64,000 nucleotides of DNA from Triops longicaudatus (lineage: Eukaryota; Arthropoda; Branchiopoda; Notostraca; Triopsidae): NCBI GenBank assembly GCA_022885665.1, contig JAGQDJ010000013.1, positions 155,924 through 219,923 of the forward strand. Reading direction: 5' to 3'. Positions 12,001 through 25,047 of the stretch are shown here, in pieces. The number at the start of each line of letters is the position of its first letter. Position 1 is the stretch's first letter. A program made the position numbers and the translations under genes. The notes under the pieces were generated by a model. That model saw nothing but the letters and a program-made list of their open reading frames with translations, did not search any database and had not been told where the DNA came from.

Positions 12001-13732
12001 AAATAAGCTTTTGGCATTTACCTTGAAATAAAAGCGATACGATCTGTGATTAAATTGTTTGTTTTGACCATTTATTGTTCTTTTTTTAGTATTGCACAAG
12101 AGAAGTCATCCGAATCTCGGTTTCTAGCCGTTTTGGAGTTGTATTTAAGTTGGATGCAAGCGAGTGGGATGCCATCTAATGGCAAAGCTTATAATCCCAT
12201 ATTGGGGGAAACATTCATTTGCTCCTGGCCAGTACCACATCCAGATGATAGTACCCATAATGTTCGGTTTTTAGCGGAGCAAGTTTCTCATCACCCACCT
12301 GGTAATTTTTTTTTATTTTAGGTAGTATATATAAACAAACGACAAACAAGTGATATTCTATGTGATTCTGGCTCTTAGTTACCGCTTTTCTCGTGGAGCA
12401 CGCCAATGACGCAAATTTGCAAGGAAGTATCGGCTTTTCTGCCAAGTTTATGGGCATGTCAATTACCGTTGATGTTTCTGGCTCTTGGGAACTTTTCTTA
12501 CCGGAATATGGCGAAAGGTAAACGGAATATATCTTTTAAATTTGTCATCAGGTGTCACACATACCCCTTTTCAGGGCTTTGTATATTTTTATAGATACAT
12601 TGTTTTATAAATTTTTTTATATATTATTGTTTATATATTTTTCTGGATATTCACAGGTACACAATGACGTTTCCGTCCGTTTACGTGAGATCGATTTTAT
12701 CAGAAGCGTGGTTGGAATTGGGCGGAAAGACTTTGATTAGTTGTACTTCCTCCCATTACAGCGCTAGTGTCGTTTTTCACACCAAAGTAAGCCAAATTTT
12801 AGCTGTGACATTAGTAGACCAAACAGTCCTTTGATAGTCCCGAGATGGTGTTTATAGTCCACAACTACGGATCTACAATTTGCATGAGAGAGACGACGTT
12901 GTAGAATGTCGTTCCTGAGTCTTAACTAATAAGCTCTTTCATGAAAAAAGGAAAACTGTACTAGAAATGTCTGCATGATTCATTTTTGTCTCTGTCAAAT
13001 GAGTTATTCGTGATCGCGCTTATCTTACTGATCTCGAACCCGTTTTTAAGATTAAGTTTTAAGTGTAGGTTAGTTTCCGAAAGAGAATCCATAAGTGCTG
13101 TTAAAAACTTTTTTTATTTTTCGTTTTTATTCTTTAGCCGTTCTATGGAGGTAAGGCTCACCGCGTAACAGCTGAAGTGAAAGGCCCCGAGGCGGTTCCC
13201 GTTTGTAAGGTTCAAGGCGATTGGACGATGGGCTTTGAGTTCTACTACACTGACGTAAAACATTTTTTCCCTACTGTTCTAGTTCATGAGGTCGGATTGA
13301 CAGTAAGATTTCATGCAGGGTCGATCCAAGTACGTGGACTTGAAAGCGTTAAGTACTGGCCAGAAACACGTTCTACCCTTGGCAAAGCAGAACGAGAACG
13401 AATCACGTAAAGTATGGCAAAGCGTAACCCAAGCGTTGCGAGTCAAAGACGTGGTGACGGCGGGCGAACACAAATCTTACGTAAGTTATATGGAAGATTT
13501 TCTGTTGTCTTTTCATTAGGAATGAGTTTTTAAACTCCTTCGAATCTGTCTTTTTTATTTAATCTTTAGCTTTGATAAGTCTTGGTAGGTTTTATTTTTA
13601 ATTTAATCGGGATCTTTTCAGGTTGAAGAAAAGCAGCGGTTGTTACAGTTTGAGCGAACGGAACGAGGAGAAACGTTCCAACCTCAGTTTTTCTACAAGC
13701 AGGGGGATCAGTGGTGTTACAACGGAGCTTGA
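9034..13732 (+). CDS. OSBPL11: Oxysterol-binding protein-related protein, ORP10/11 type
   Basis: Thirteen exons give about 677 residues: 9034-9048, 9108-9251, 9319-9528, 9596-9836, 11081-11339, 11487-11518, 11651-11912, 12090-12301, 12379-12517, 12657-12786, 13138-13254, 13319-13480 and 13622-13732. Order: PH domain at residues about 17-115 (GWQYRWFVLD; RASDARERQRWVHFL), a linker with the ALDQDLLLLKAT segment characteristic of ORP9/10/11, then the lipid-binding ORD from about residue 355 to the end, including the signature EQVSHHPP and KPFYGGKAHRVTAEV. These proteins exchange lipids (PS and PI4P in ORP10/11) at ER contact sites with Golgi and endosomes. I see no FFAT motif, which fits the ORP10/11 branch. 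Exon 1 has only 5 codons before a GTAATA donor, so the start is the least certain point. The symbol is by closest resemblance; ORP10 is the alternative. Confidence 0.9.
9837..11080 (+). other. Intron 4 of the ORP gene (1.24 kb)
   Basis: The largest intron of this gene. It contains a 132-codon open frame on the plus strand (10502-10900) and an antisense one of 108 codons, neither with recognisable similarity, and a short A-run near 10167. No transposon ends were recognised. Confidence 0.6.
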
Positions 13733-14106
13733 AAAAGGTTTTCGCGTTCTTTATTTGTTCCGTGCTTATTCCAGCGAGAATCGGACACATCTTTCGCAAC
13801 TTAGGTTCAGTATAGTAAATCTTGGGTCTTTGTTTTCCAAAAACTAGAATATGACAATCTCTATTTCAAACAGGCTAAAAACAACAACACAGCAAAAATA
13901 TCAAATAGGTAGACTCTTAAGTTGTGTAACTGTGTTTCGCTGAGGCAAACAAATCACACGTTATTGTGATCGAGAAATACGTGAATAAGTCATGTCATAA
14001 GGTTGCGCGAAGTTTAAACGCAAAAGTTGAATAAGCTTGGAAGTGTCGAGAAGAAAAAGAGGCACTTATTTTTCGTTTCAGTTTTCATCGTAAGTTGGCT
14101 TTGCTA
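13733..14106. other. Convergent 3' interval between the ORP and SLC35D genes
   Basis: 374 bases between two facing stop codons. Nothing but presumptive 3'UTR sequence is seen; no canonical AATAAA was identified with confidence. Confidence 0.4.
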
Positions 14107-17100
14107 TCACGCAGGACTTGAATTAGACAAAAGGGCCTTTTTGCTGGGATCGGTACCGTGTTTAGGCGCTTCCTTTTCTCTGAATGTCACCCACGTGTAA
14201 ATCAAACTACCCAACACACTGAAAAGTAAACGCGAGGTTAATTAGTGAAAAGATGGACTAGAGTCGTTACTACACAGCAGCTCATTTAAATGTAGCAAAA
14301 ATCACGTTTGAGTCTACAGTTGCCAATTAGTTTCTTATGAACAGTCAGGTCTCTTTATTATTTTTTTTTCCCCCAGTAAGTTTGAATGCTAAGTTAATAG
14401 TGTATCTCGCTTTACGCGGTACCTAACCGCGCATAAGACGCGTTCAACTCTATTTATGTACCCAATTTGAGTAGCCTAGGGAAACAGAGAAGTTAGAAAA
14501 GTTCAAAAGTTAGGTCTTTCACACGCTTAAATTTGCACTTTCAAACTTTACATTGTTGGGTGAGTTGTGAAAAAAGTTGTGAAACAGTTTGATAGATGTT
14601 TATGGAACAAAAAAAGAGTGTTGACTGTTACGAAAAAGGAGAAATATATATACCACAGAATAATCATTTGTAGTGTTTTACCTTAAGTTTATTCCCAGGA
14701 AATTCGTGATGGAGAAAACGTAGTCTCCGCCAATAACCATTCCTAAGTAAGTGGTCGTAATATTCTTTAAGCAGCCAACAATGGTTGTTGTTAACGCGGA
14801 ATTATACTGTGTGCACAGTAAAGTAGAATATGATAAAATAAAACCCATCACACAGGACAAAAGAAATTGGACCAAAAACGCCCAATCTAACCAACCCGGA
14901 TATTCGGATGCCTGGAACAAAAAAAAAAATTAGGCATATTCAATTTCCGCGACGAACTTTTGTTGTTAGCTGTAACAGAGCGACCAACGAGCTAACGAGA
15001 TCCTTGAATGTCAACGCGTCAATAGGCTGGTACATGTGCGAGCGACAACGGCGCCACTGTGATCCATGGCACAAACTGGCTCATTATTGCAGATCTTTTC
15101 TTACAGGGATACGTACTATGCCAATAGTAAAGTCTCTCTATTTCACGCTTTATCAAAAAGTAAACAAAAACCTGATCAAACATCTTTATTTTCTTAAGCC
15201 ATCGCTCTCTTCTGGATACAATAAAAAACGAACACTTCGTCCGTTTACTTCCGCGCAAGGTACATTAGAACTACCGTTTTCCATACAAGACCCGATTAAT
15301 GGAAAGTCCCTATTATATCGCAACGCAATTTCTTATCTTTTGAGTCCTGCGCGATTTTGATTTAAAACCACTTTCGGTCAAACTTCAACCTGTGTCTCAT
15401 GAACTCAACCTCATTCACTATGCGTTTTGACCTAATCTTACAATGGTTCTTAAAAAGATAATTGATATGTGATCAACAAGAAATCAGATGTAGTTAAATG
15501 CTTCTATGTACAGTTTTCTAGCGGAGTGCTAACGTCGAATTAATATAAAATTAATCCTGATTTGTTAATCCCCACTGGCTGAGAACCCCGAGTTCGAATG
15601 GTTCTGTTTCCATTTTGAAAACTGAGTTTCGCCACACCGTCTTGACGAACATCAAAGTATAACGTTAATAATATAGACTCAAAGTAATGTCTTATTGGCC
15701 GCTGAGTATTACAGAAATGTGAGTAGATTATTAAATAGTTCTGAGCTTACTTTTGCAACTTCGCCTGTGTAGAGCGCCACTAGAAAGGCGGGGAAGATCA
15801 TGAAAAGGGAATTGTAGAAAAGTAACCCGTACTTTCCCAGTTCTTTGGCATCTAACTTTTTTTTAAGATATACGCCATTGGTGGCCGTAAATATGTCGTT
15901 GAGGAGAACAAAAGTGTAGCCTTGCAAATTGAACGCCATATCGTTACTGTCAAGAGAAAAGTTAATTACACTTCACGCGGAGTTCCTAATTAGTTCCAAT
16001 TATGCTGTTCCCAAGTTTATGGACGTTAATTGCGGTCCATTGCTCGTGACATTCATTACCTGGCTGCGATTAATGCCCCAAGTATCATCATATATACAGA
16101 TAACTGCACCGGTGTGGAAGCTGTTTGCCTGTACGTGATAATTCAAACACCACAGTAGTCATTAACTCCTCATTCTTCTTAAAACTCAAAGTATTACAGT
16201 AAATAACAATTACTCACCCCAGGATATAATACTCTGCTAGCATAGTCATCAGAATAGAAAACCTTCGCAAGACTGTGAACATGGGCAAACTCAACTCTTT
16301 GGTCCCGCCCAAACCAAATATCATATTACCCAAAAATATTAAAGGTAACGGCCATATCTAAGAAAATATTCACATCAAGATAACGCATAATTCTTAACCA
16401 TAATGCTGAGGATTCTCCCATACCTTTTTGACAGTGTCGCGACCCAAATCAGGAAAGGAAATAAGTTTACATCGTTTAGCTATATACAGCACCAATATGG
16501 TGGAAAACATCTGCACAGAGAGAAATATATTGCGTTATTTCCGGCCCGTCACTCTAGAATTATCAAAACAACTTCAACATGAAGTTAATAAATGAAGAGT
16601 GCCGCCCTTATTATCGAAAGATTACTTCGCCAGTATCCCTTTAGTTTGATTTGCTAGAAAAAATCGAATATTTGCAAAGAATGTTAAAGAGAACAAAGCT
16701 GCGTATTATCACAGCTGTATCGAACGATACAAAATCAACAATTAAGGAAACCCAGAAGTTTTATCGAATTTAATGCAAAAGAAATTGTTCGTAGATCAAA
16801 AGAAAAGTCATCAATAGTTGAGTTGAATTTAATTTTTAGATAGCTCAAAAGTTAAGTCCATTTAGATAACCAGTAAGTCATTTGTTAGTTGGCGTTCCAC
16901 TGTACTAAAATAAAATAAATATTTACCATTATGTGGAGATTTTCATTAATTATCTCCTATCTCTCATTTGGGATTTAAGGTACTGGTTCACGTTTGTCCT
17001 TTCGAATTAAAGATTGTCTTTTCTACTCTGATTTTAGTTTCTATGATTGACGCCCATGCCCGAATAAATTGTGATATTACCTGCCCTAATCCAAGGACTT

Positions 17101-19140
17101 GGAAGGATGGGAACCTGAAAAGAAGAAAAGAAGATAATGAGTCTTAAGAAAAACTTGATGCAATAAGACCGATGTCAGCTCAATTTAAGTTCAACGGCCC
17201 CTATAAAGAACTAAATAGCCCAAGCATTCAACCTTGCCCTCAGCTAACTAATGAAACGTAACTCTTCTTATCCTTTTTACAGTTCCGTGAAATGTTTGAA
17301 GATCATGTACTATACAATTCCTCAAAAGAAAGAGAAACCAGTGCCACTTTGGCCCTTCAAGGCTGCGTTAAAAGGGGCTCCGGGGCTCGCTTTTATTATA
17401 TTTCCTAAGTTAACATGTTCTGACGCATTTAACAAAAGGGAGCAGACATAATGAGGCTGCGTGACGAATACCCTCCGCTTCCATCTCTCAACCATTTTAA
17501 GCATGAACTTTGGGCAATGGTACTCACTAAACTAGCTTTTCATATTTTTTTCGCTGTGTCATTACACGGCCCTTTCAACTAAACAAAATACCAAACCATT
17601 TATCGCTCGCGTCTATAAAGAGAAGTGACCAAACGCCACGTCCTTGGCTCTTTTCTTTTTTCTCACAGAATGCTTTGAGGGGTCAGGAAAATTATCCTTT
17701 TCGTTTCTTTTCCTCTTTAAGATTTTATTTTGAGGTAACATGGTAGACATAATTCACTTTAAAAGCTCCTGGCTCAATCATGTGTGCGTGAAGTTATTTT
17801 GGCCTAATTTAAAAAATGAGTTCACGGTGCCATAGCATCATAGAGCATGTTATGTCCTTGCCATACGATTTTAAATGCTTTTGGCTTTTTTGGGCTTCGA
17901 AATTAAAAATCTTGTATTGTTCCGCATGAAGAATTTTAAACTGAGGTAAATTTTAAGTCAGATTGCTTTAGATAAAACGAAATGTCGCAAAAAAAAATGT
18001 AGAAAATTCTGTCAGGCCTAAAGACTTTCCCCACGCATAGAGGAAATTCACGAAAAGTCCAATCCCTGACTTAGGAAGACTATTGCTCGTTACCGGTTGA
18101 ACTTGCACCTGCGGCTGAATGTGAATTCAAGTTGACCCTTCCTCGGCCTGATTATTGCCGGCATGTCTCTAGTAGGAGGTAGTTCTGACGCGCTATTTTT
18201 TTTTTTTTTTACTAATAAGAATCTTGGCTTCCTTCATTCTATTTATTTAAAAAATTACTAGTGTTTAGTTACAATTTCTCACGTTGGCAACACTCAACGC
18301 CAAATCAATTATCACTGCTTTGAATATTTACATAAACTGTTTATGGTGTTTGATTACCCTGATTTTTTTTAACAATGCCTAACGTAAGAGAAATCTTAGA
18401 AAGCCAGAAATATGCATTAACACATAAACGAAAAATTTTGAAGTTTTTGTATCGTCACACAAATTGACGATGCAAGTTGCTTTTATGCTGACCTTGCATC
18501 CGTTTGTAGCGTGAGCAGATCATAGGTAGTTCCTTACTTTGTATTGCTGTTGACTGTGCCCACATTTTTCTTATCTATGGTACTATACTAAGCCAGAGTG
18601 TACGCACTGACCTAGTAATATAAAACAGCGTTGGAAAAAAATAAATTACAAAATTAAATGTATGATAGCGTATCCACGTGTACATTTTCCCCTCCGCTCC
18701 AGTCGAAAGGAAAAACTGACAAGCGGTTGCATACCCAGGGTAATTATTTCTAACTTAGACAGATTCTACTATGTCTGCACCAAACACTATTACGCCCAAT
18801 TAAAAATAACTGGAATTTGGGGCACCTGTAAGTTTGCTGATTGTAGCAAGCTGATGTATGTAAATAATGGCTAGATAACTTACTTATAACTCGTTAAGAC
18901 ACTTTTGTTCACGACTGTAATGAGGAATGAAGCCAAGCCGTAGAAAACCGCAGAAGAAATTTGCAGAAAACGGTGAGATACTTGAGCTGCATTGCCGACA
19001 TTTCCTCCGCTACCGCCAGCAACAACAACTTTGTCCACCATAGTTTGGCCAGCCGCCATGAGCGACAGACACGCCATCACTGACTGACCGTTCAAACTAA
19101 CCGCGCTCTTTCTCAGGAGAGCAGAGGGGGGAAGTACCAC
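14107..19140 (-). CDS. SLC35D-family UDP-sugar transporter (fringe connection type)
   Basis: Eight exons on the minus strand (19140-18884, 17114-17081, 16510-16424, 16357-16218, 16128-16060, 15946-15751, 14911-14682, 14218-14107) encode about 374 residues; SLC35D1 has 355. The family carries UDP-glucuronate, UDP-GalNAc or UDP-GlcNAc into ER/Golgi in exchange for UMP and supplies glycosaminoglycan and Notch glycosylation. Seen in the translation: FYGLASFLITVVNKSVLTSY (first membrane helix), GLGGTKELSLPMFTVLRRFS, DMAFNLQGYTFVLLNDIFTA, KELGKYGLLFYNSLFMI, YNSALTTTIVGCLKNITTTY and IGGDYVFSITNFLGIN, all typical of SLC35D, giving about ten membrane helices. The N-terminus is about 40 residues longer than usual, and internal Met codons could be the true start. 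Exon 2 has only 34 bases. Substrate cannot be deduced from sequence. Confidence 0.92.
17115..18883 (-). other. Intron 1 of the SLC35D gene (1.77 kb)
   Basis: Non-coding, A+T rich, with a poly-T run near 18197-18210. No RNA gene, exon or clear transposon end was recognised. Confidence 0.55.
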
Positions 19141-21970
19141 GTAGCATTTGCTCTATCTTCAGCTTCAGAAAGTCCCTCCCCCTTGCTGATATTTCCTCCT
19201 TTTAGACCCCCATTCCCACGGTGTCCAGGAAATCCTGCTGATGCGAAATTCCGTTACTTAAGCATGGAAATTGAATACTTAACTTTTTGCGATTGGTATT
19301 AACATAGCTTAAAAAAGAACACCATTCTCGACATTTTGCAAAAGAATTCAATGACTAATTTGTTTATTGAAAAGTAAATCATGAGAACTACAGTTTTTGA
19401 GATGGAGTGGAACATTACGAGATGAGGAATTGACATAAGAATGAGTCGATCTGTGAACCCCTACAGTTTGAAATTACCATGCAGTTTATTTATGGGAAAG
19501 CATCCACGCAATAATCTCCATAATACAGTATCTATTACAAATCAGTGAATACAAAAGGAGCAACGCTTTAACTTTAGAAATAAAGACTTCATGCATTTCT
19601 ACTGTTGACTACGACGATAAAATATTAGCGAGAAATCTGCAGAAAAAAATCTAGCTATTTTTTCTGTTATAAAGTTAGCGCTTTAACCCAAGATAACCCA
19701 GTCCTTACCGCTTTGTCACAAGTAAATAAAGATAATCGTAAAAGCTGACCTGTACGAAAATACCTAGCAATAGAAGTCATAAAGTGATAACGAATTTTTT
19801 TTTTACTCGAAGTAAGTCAGCTACGCAGTGTAGCCCTACTCAATACGGCATTGAGGAGAAGAGGCTAGGGGGGAAAGGTAAATAATGTGATGTTTGCGTG
19901 TTTGACTGAAGGGGATCGATTTGTTTAATAAGAGAGTGATTCAAGGCACTTCTGCCTCATGTTCTGAAACCTTGAGTTGCTGAACAAGAGTGCGTTTCTG
20001 AACAACGCAAGCTGACGCAACTACGTCATCACCTCTCAGACCGTTTACCTGCCTTTTCCCTTTCAGTGTTTTATCTCTCTTTTTCACCAGACATTGTGGA
20101 CATGAATTTCCCATGCTACGCGGCAAGGCTGCGTCGAGGACGCTTTTTGCTGACGTTATCAATGCAGATAGGATAAAATGGACCGTAGCACACATAACAG
20201 TAGATGAGAATTAATATACGCCCGTCTTCATAAAGGAAATACATCTTCACTGAATTATATTTGAAGGTCTGTTTGCTTAAAGCTATTAACAGAAATACCT
20301 ACTTTACGCTAACTTCATGAAAAGACGAAGACAGTCCGCATTAACATCTGCTTGTCATTTTCTATAATTTTAGATTAAACTTGTACAGTTCAAGTTTTGT
20401 CGTAATTATAGCTATTGCAATGAACAACAAGCAAATGTATGTTTGGGGGAAAAAAACTGAAAATCAAACTTAGTAATAGTAACAAAACATCCTTCAAACT
20501 AGATCTACTCTTTACAGATTTCCTCAAAGCGGATCAGGTTGGACATAGGACTCGTTCTAACAATGGAAATATAGTCAATTGTTAATCGAATAGGTATATT
20601 CATATTTTACTGCTTATCTGAAATTTTTGAAATATTAAATAAATTTAAAAACATTGTTTGTAGAACATTAATCACACTAATGTATGAGATGAGACAAGAT
20701 GTTTCTGTACTGTAGCCTACTCACCCGCATACCCAGGGGGGTTGGACAGGGTGTTTTAATGCCCAACGATATTTTAATTTTATAGTGGTGAACGGTGACC
20801 ATAAAAAGCAAAAAATTGCATTAGGACACCCCGCTCCACGAAACTCCCATAACACCCTCCAAACCAAAATCCTGGGTACGTCCCTGCTAATGTTGTATTT
20901 AGGTGGAAAACTGTCAAAAGTAACTTCATCATATTAAAACACTTAACCTATTTAATTTTAAGGAACAGTAATTGCTTCATAAACCGCTTTTATCCAGTTC
21001 GTGCCCAGGAATAGCTCTCCAATTTTAATCTCCCCTGTAAAAGTGATATTTGGCACTGGTGGTTCAATGCAACAGATTGTTGCGGTATGTAACCTTGGCT
21101 TGTACCAAGGATTTTGGTTAGGGGAGGGCGGTCGAGACCAACGCTTCGTTAAAGAAAAAATAGAAAAGTTATTGGAAGTCCATTTTTGGCTTATACACTT
21201 TACGCATGAACTAAGCTGAAAAGTTACCCGGACACATCATTGGGAATGGTTCTTATTGATTTGTTTAGTTCTTTTTGTGTAGAGAATATACAACGAATTT
21301 AATTAGAGGAAAGAATTGGATAGTAACGTATTTATTGCTGCACACTGTTGTGGTTTCTAAAAATAATGATAGGAGTTTTGAGCATATAAGCCAAATACCA
21401 TCTTTTTAGCTTAAAAAGCGCATTATCATAAATCAGCCCTCGTGTGCATTATCCAGGGTTAAATGTGAAAAAAATAATACACCGTTATATGGTGCAAGTA
21501 ATGCGGTTTTTGTTTACCGTATTGCGGTAGACATTTACTGTGGTATTGTGAGGCTGATGTGGCAGCGGTGATCTGTTACGAAAAAAAAAAATAACTTGGG
21601 TTGCAAAAACTATTTTCCTTCGCACGCAGATCTCGTCCGAAAAGAATTATAAAATGAAATGTGCACACTGAGGTTAATGTTGACCATGGTATTTTGGCCG
21701 TCAGGATTTGTATTTTTAAGCACTTACTTGAATTACTCTAACTTCTGTAAACATTTCTACCATAAGTATTGATGCCAAACATTTAAAGAACTTCAACTAA
21801 ACTTTATTGTTTGTTCTCTTTCAACGATGGAGCTTAAATGTAAACTAGAACTACGTCGTTAACCTGAATTCCAACTCTGAATTAATATTCCGGAAAGAGA
21901 TTGGAATTTAACCCTATACTAAACTATACTAAACAGAATTTTGAGTAAATTCTGACAAAATTGCTTGAAA
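19141..21970. other. Intergenic, no gene recognised
   Basis: Between the SLC35D start and the hAT element at 21.97 kb. It contains one MITE (20721-20886). An 84-codon frame on the minus strand (20195-19941) starts with a hydrophobic stretch and contains a CPQC motif, but it has no recognisable family and is too weak to call a gene. Confidence 0.4.
20721..20886. mobile_element. hAT-like MITE, same family as 33519-33659
   Basis: The right end reads CCTGGGTACGTCCCTG, and the left end (from 20721) carries the inverted counterpart in decayed form, CGCATACCCAGG. The interior shares TGGTGAAC and flanking T-rich sequence with the element at 33.5 kb. No convincing 8-bp duplication remains, so the boundaries are approximate. 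Confidence 0.5.
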
Positions 21971-23099
21971 CAGACCTGGACAAAGTCAAGGAGAATGAAA
22001 ATCAAGTCCAAGTCAAAAAGATTTTCTGAAATCCTAATCAAAGTCATCTTTCAATTTTCCGTTGTTCAGTTCAATTTATTTCGGGATGTTCTCTAATCAA
22101 GTCATTGGAGATATTTCCAAGTCGTCCAAACCAAGTCAATAATTTGGGAATTTTTCTATTTCTACTCGCAATTTTTCAACTGCAGAAGGAATTAACACCT
22201 TCAAGAGCTTTTTACATGACGGGCATGAAAGCTTACTGTCTTGACGTGTTACTAGTCTTTCAAATTCGGGAGCTTTACAAAGTTTTTGGTAGCAGTCTTA
22301 CATAGACGACTTTCAGGAGATCTTTTCAAACCATACTTACTTAGGATGATCAGGCGAATACTTGGCACTTCCTAAGAATTTTGTCAAAGTATTTCCTTAT
22401 GGTGAAACTTATGACCGGGAAGTAACTTTTCTAAGCAAAGCTCATAGACTTGTTTTTAAATTGCTTGTAAACAATTAACAAACTCTTCATGTAATGCAGT
22501 AATTTACTTGCAGCGGATTTTGATGTCAACTACGGTTTCGGATGTAGCTTGCATTTCGCTTGGAAGTTTCCATCAGGCAATGGCTTAGGACCTTCTAAAT
22601 GTGCGTAAATTTCGGTAATGGACTGCATTACAAGTCCTCAAGATGACTTGTTTGAGTAGCTTTTACAAAATACGGTTTCATAGCATGCTTTTCTATATCG
22701 TCTTTTCACAAAAGGAACATTGGCGTCCACTTATTACAATACCTCGCAAGCAACCGACTTCGATTTTCTCTTACTTTTCCTACCTTACAGTGTTTTAACT
22801 GCAGCGGAGACGCTCGAATCTTTCATATTTCTATTACTCGGTTCCCATGAGAAAACGGTAGGGAATAGTGCACGTCCGAAGGTGAGGATACCTCCAAAAC
22901 TCATACGTGTCCTTTCTGACGAAGTTGTGCGGATTCGAAGTTTTTTGTTAAATAAATACTTTGAAGTCAATTTTTAAAAAGCCGAGTCCGCTCCTTTCTT
23001 AAGTCAAGTCATTTGTTTCTAAGCAATGGACAAAGTTAATTCAAGTCTATGAAAAACGACTTAAGTCAAAAGTCAAGACCATGTTTTTGCCAAGGTCTG
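21971..23099. mobile_element. hAT-like element, 1.1 kb, with near-perfect 8-bp target duplication
   Basis: The left end begins CAGACCTGG and the right end finishes CCAAGGTCTG, an inverted pair. Flanks are GCTTGAAA (21963-21970) and GCGTGAAA (23100-23107), an 8-bp duplication with one mismatch. Both subterminal regions (21971-22135 and 22985-23090) are crowded with short AAGTC/GACTT repeats in both orientations, a common arrangement for transposase-binding sites in hAT elements. No transposase reading frame was recognised, so it is non-autonomous or an internally deleted copy. Confidence 0.75.
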
Positions 23100-23107
23100 G
23101 CGTGAAA

Positions 23108-25047
23108 TTAAAGATTCAAAAGCAAATTTTGATCATTATTTTATCTCAAGGCTCGTTCGTTTCATTATTACCTTTATATGCAAAATGGAAATTACGAAGG
23201 CTTTGAATTTTCTACGGTTCTTCGATAGCCATTTGTTACTTTTCATATTGTAAAACTGGTGATTTCGAACGAAAAAGGGCCTTTTATTTTGTTTGTTCTT
23301 GTATATGTCGGCTATTTTTTTAAACAAAAGCAATACAGAAAGCATTGGCTGTGTAGTTACTCTGCCGAATGGCACAAACCGTTCACGTTCGACTTCACTG
23401 TAAAATTCTGGGAGTACTGTATTTTCAAATTTACCCCAAGTTGCGCATAACTTTGAACGCAAACACAGAATAGTTCAACAAAATTAAGAAATAGGACTTT
23501 GGCGGAAATTTTCTTCTTGGCATCGTTATTATTAATCACTTGAACCATTTTGATCATTTATTTATAGAGAGTGACTTCAGTTATTTTATCAAAAAATATT
23601 AATGAAAAGTTGTCTGTAGAAAAAGAGCTTTTAACGCTTTAAAACTTATAATTCTTTACATTTTTGCACTTGGTCGCGCTTCTTACGGTTTCAACTACTG
23701 CTTTGATCTTGTCTATCCCCCGGTCTTTTTCAACTTTGAAGAGGGGGTTGCTTTCTTAGTTGAGTTTTCATGCGTCTTCTTCTTAAGTGGCGTTCTACCC
23801 GACACACGACGCGCTCCCCTCCTCGCTGCCCTAGCTTCGGAACAGCTACAAGCCATAACACAGGAAACAGGTTGAAGTTCCTATGTAATTCTTACATCGA
23901 ATTTGTCTGGAGGCAAAAGGTTGCAGTTACATATTGATTTAGGTAAGAGAAAAGCTGATCGGTGAATTATCTCTGTGGGTAAACTGGAGCCCCTAACTGC
24001 CCTAGTTGTCTTTCCGTTGTGAAAATCCGAAAAATGTAACCCCCACGTGTTCAGAATTACCCTGTTTTATAGTAGTGCTTCAGTATTTTGTTAAGAATTG
24101 TGGTAAGAACGCTCCAAGAAGAAGTTTTCCGGTGAAACCTTATGAACTACACGAAAAAGTACATTAAATTGCAAAACTGTAAATTCCGAGTCCACGTTCA
24201 AAGTTACCCCAAAAAAGTGAAATTTGACGGGGAAACTACGAGCAATGACATGCCTGGAAAACAAAAACTCGCAGCTCTTTTGTGAGGTTAATGAGCTGAA
24301 GACAGATCAATATAATAGATTTACGTTAAGAAATAAGGTTCTAAGTGCAGTAGTTACTTCGTTAATAAACGTACGATAACTAAATTTGTTAACGAAAGCC
24401 TTCTGCTTTCAACTGGTTTTTGTCACGAAGTATTTGAAAACAAAGGATTCGTTTAGCTTTTCTAAGTAAGCCTATCCATAATGGAAACTCATGATACCTA
24501 GTTGCGTTGTGTTGTGTTACATAGTTGAGGAGCAGAAGATGGCCTGCAGTTTCCCATGAAGTGTTCAATGTAACCCACGTGTTCAAAATTACTCCGTTTT
24601 ATGGTAGTTTGTGCCCAATGTTCTGAAAACAAGTTATTATGTCTCCTACTTTAAGGAAAAATTAAAAAATAAAAAAAAAATAGTTCATGGGAAGTTCTTA
24701 AGCTGTTTTGCTTCTTTCGATAGTCAGGCTACACGCTTTCTTTTACCCGTAAAGGAAGTTCTGAGATTTCTCATTCTGTGTTAAGTTATTTAGTCGGCTT
24801 TAGAAACAAACATGTTTATTGTTTTCTTTTGTATAAACATGACATTTTATTTAACAAAATGGCACTTCTTATATACAAAAAGCAGAGACGTTGAGCAGTA
24901 TCCCTCCCCTAAGCACAACAAGGAGGAATGAATGTCGTTTTCAAGCGAGAGGTGCTGTAGGATGAGTCGAAAATGATAAGGCGGCAGTACGAACGATCAC
25001 AAGAACGTTGAAAGAATTGTTTACGTAATTAACTGTGACAGCTTTCA
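23108..25047. other. Intergenic with a dispersed direct repeat
   Basis: No coding exon recognised. A direct repeat of about 43 bases occurs at 24034-24077 and 24567-24608; both contain CACGTGTTCA and GTTTTAT, with several mismatches. A partial third copy (CCACGTTCAAAGTTACCCC) lies near 24192. This may be a decayed repeat family. Confidence 0.4.

Noticed and set aside
19941..20195. Small secreted peptide gene (84 codons, minus strand)
   Set aside because: A hydrophobic start and CPQC motif are suggestive, but there is no family resemblance, no clear promoter or splice context, and frames of this length occur by chance.
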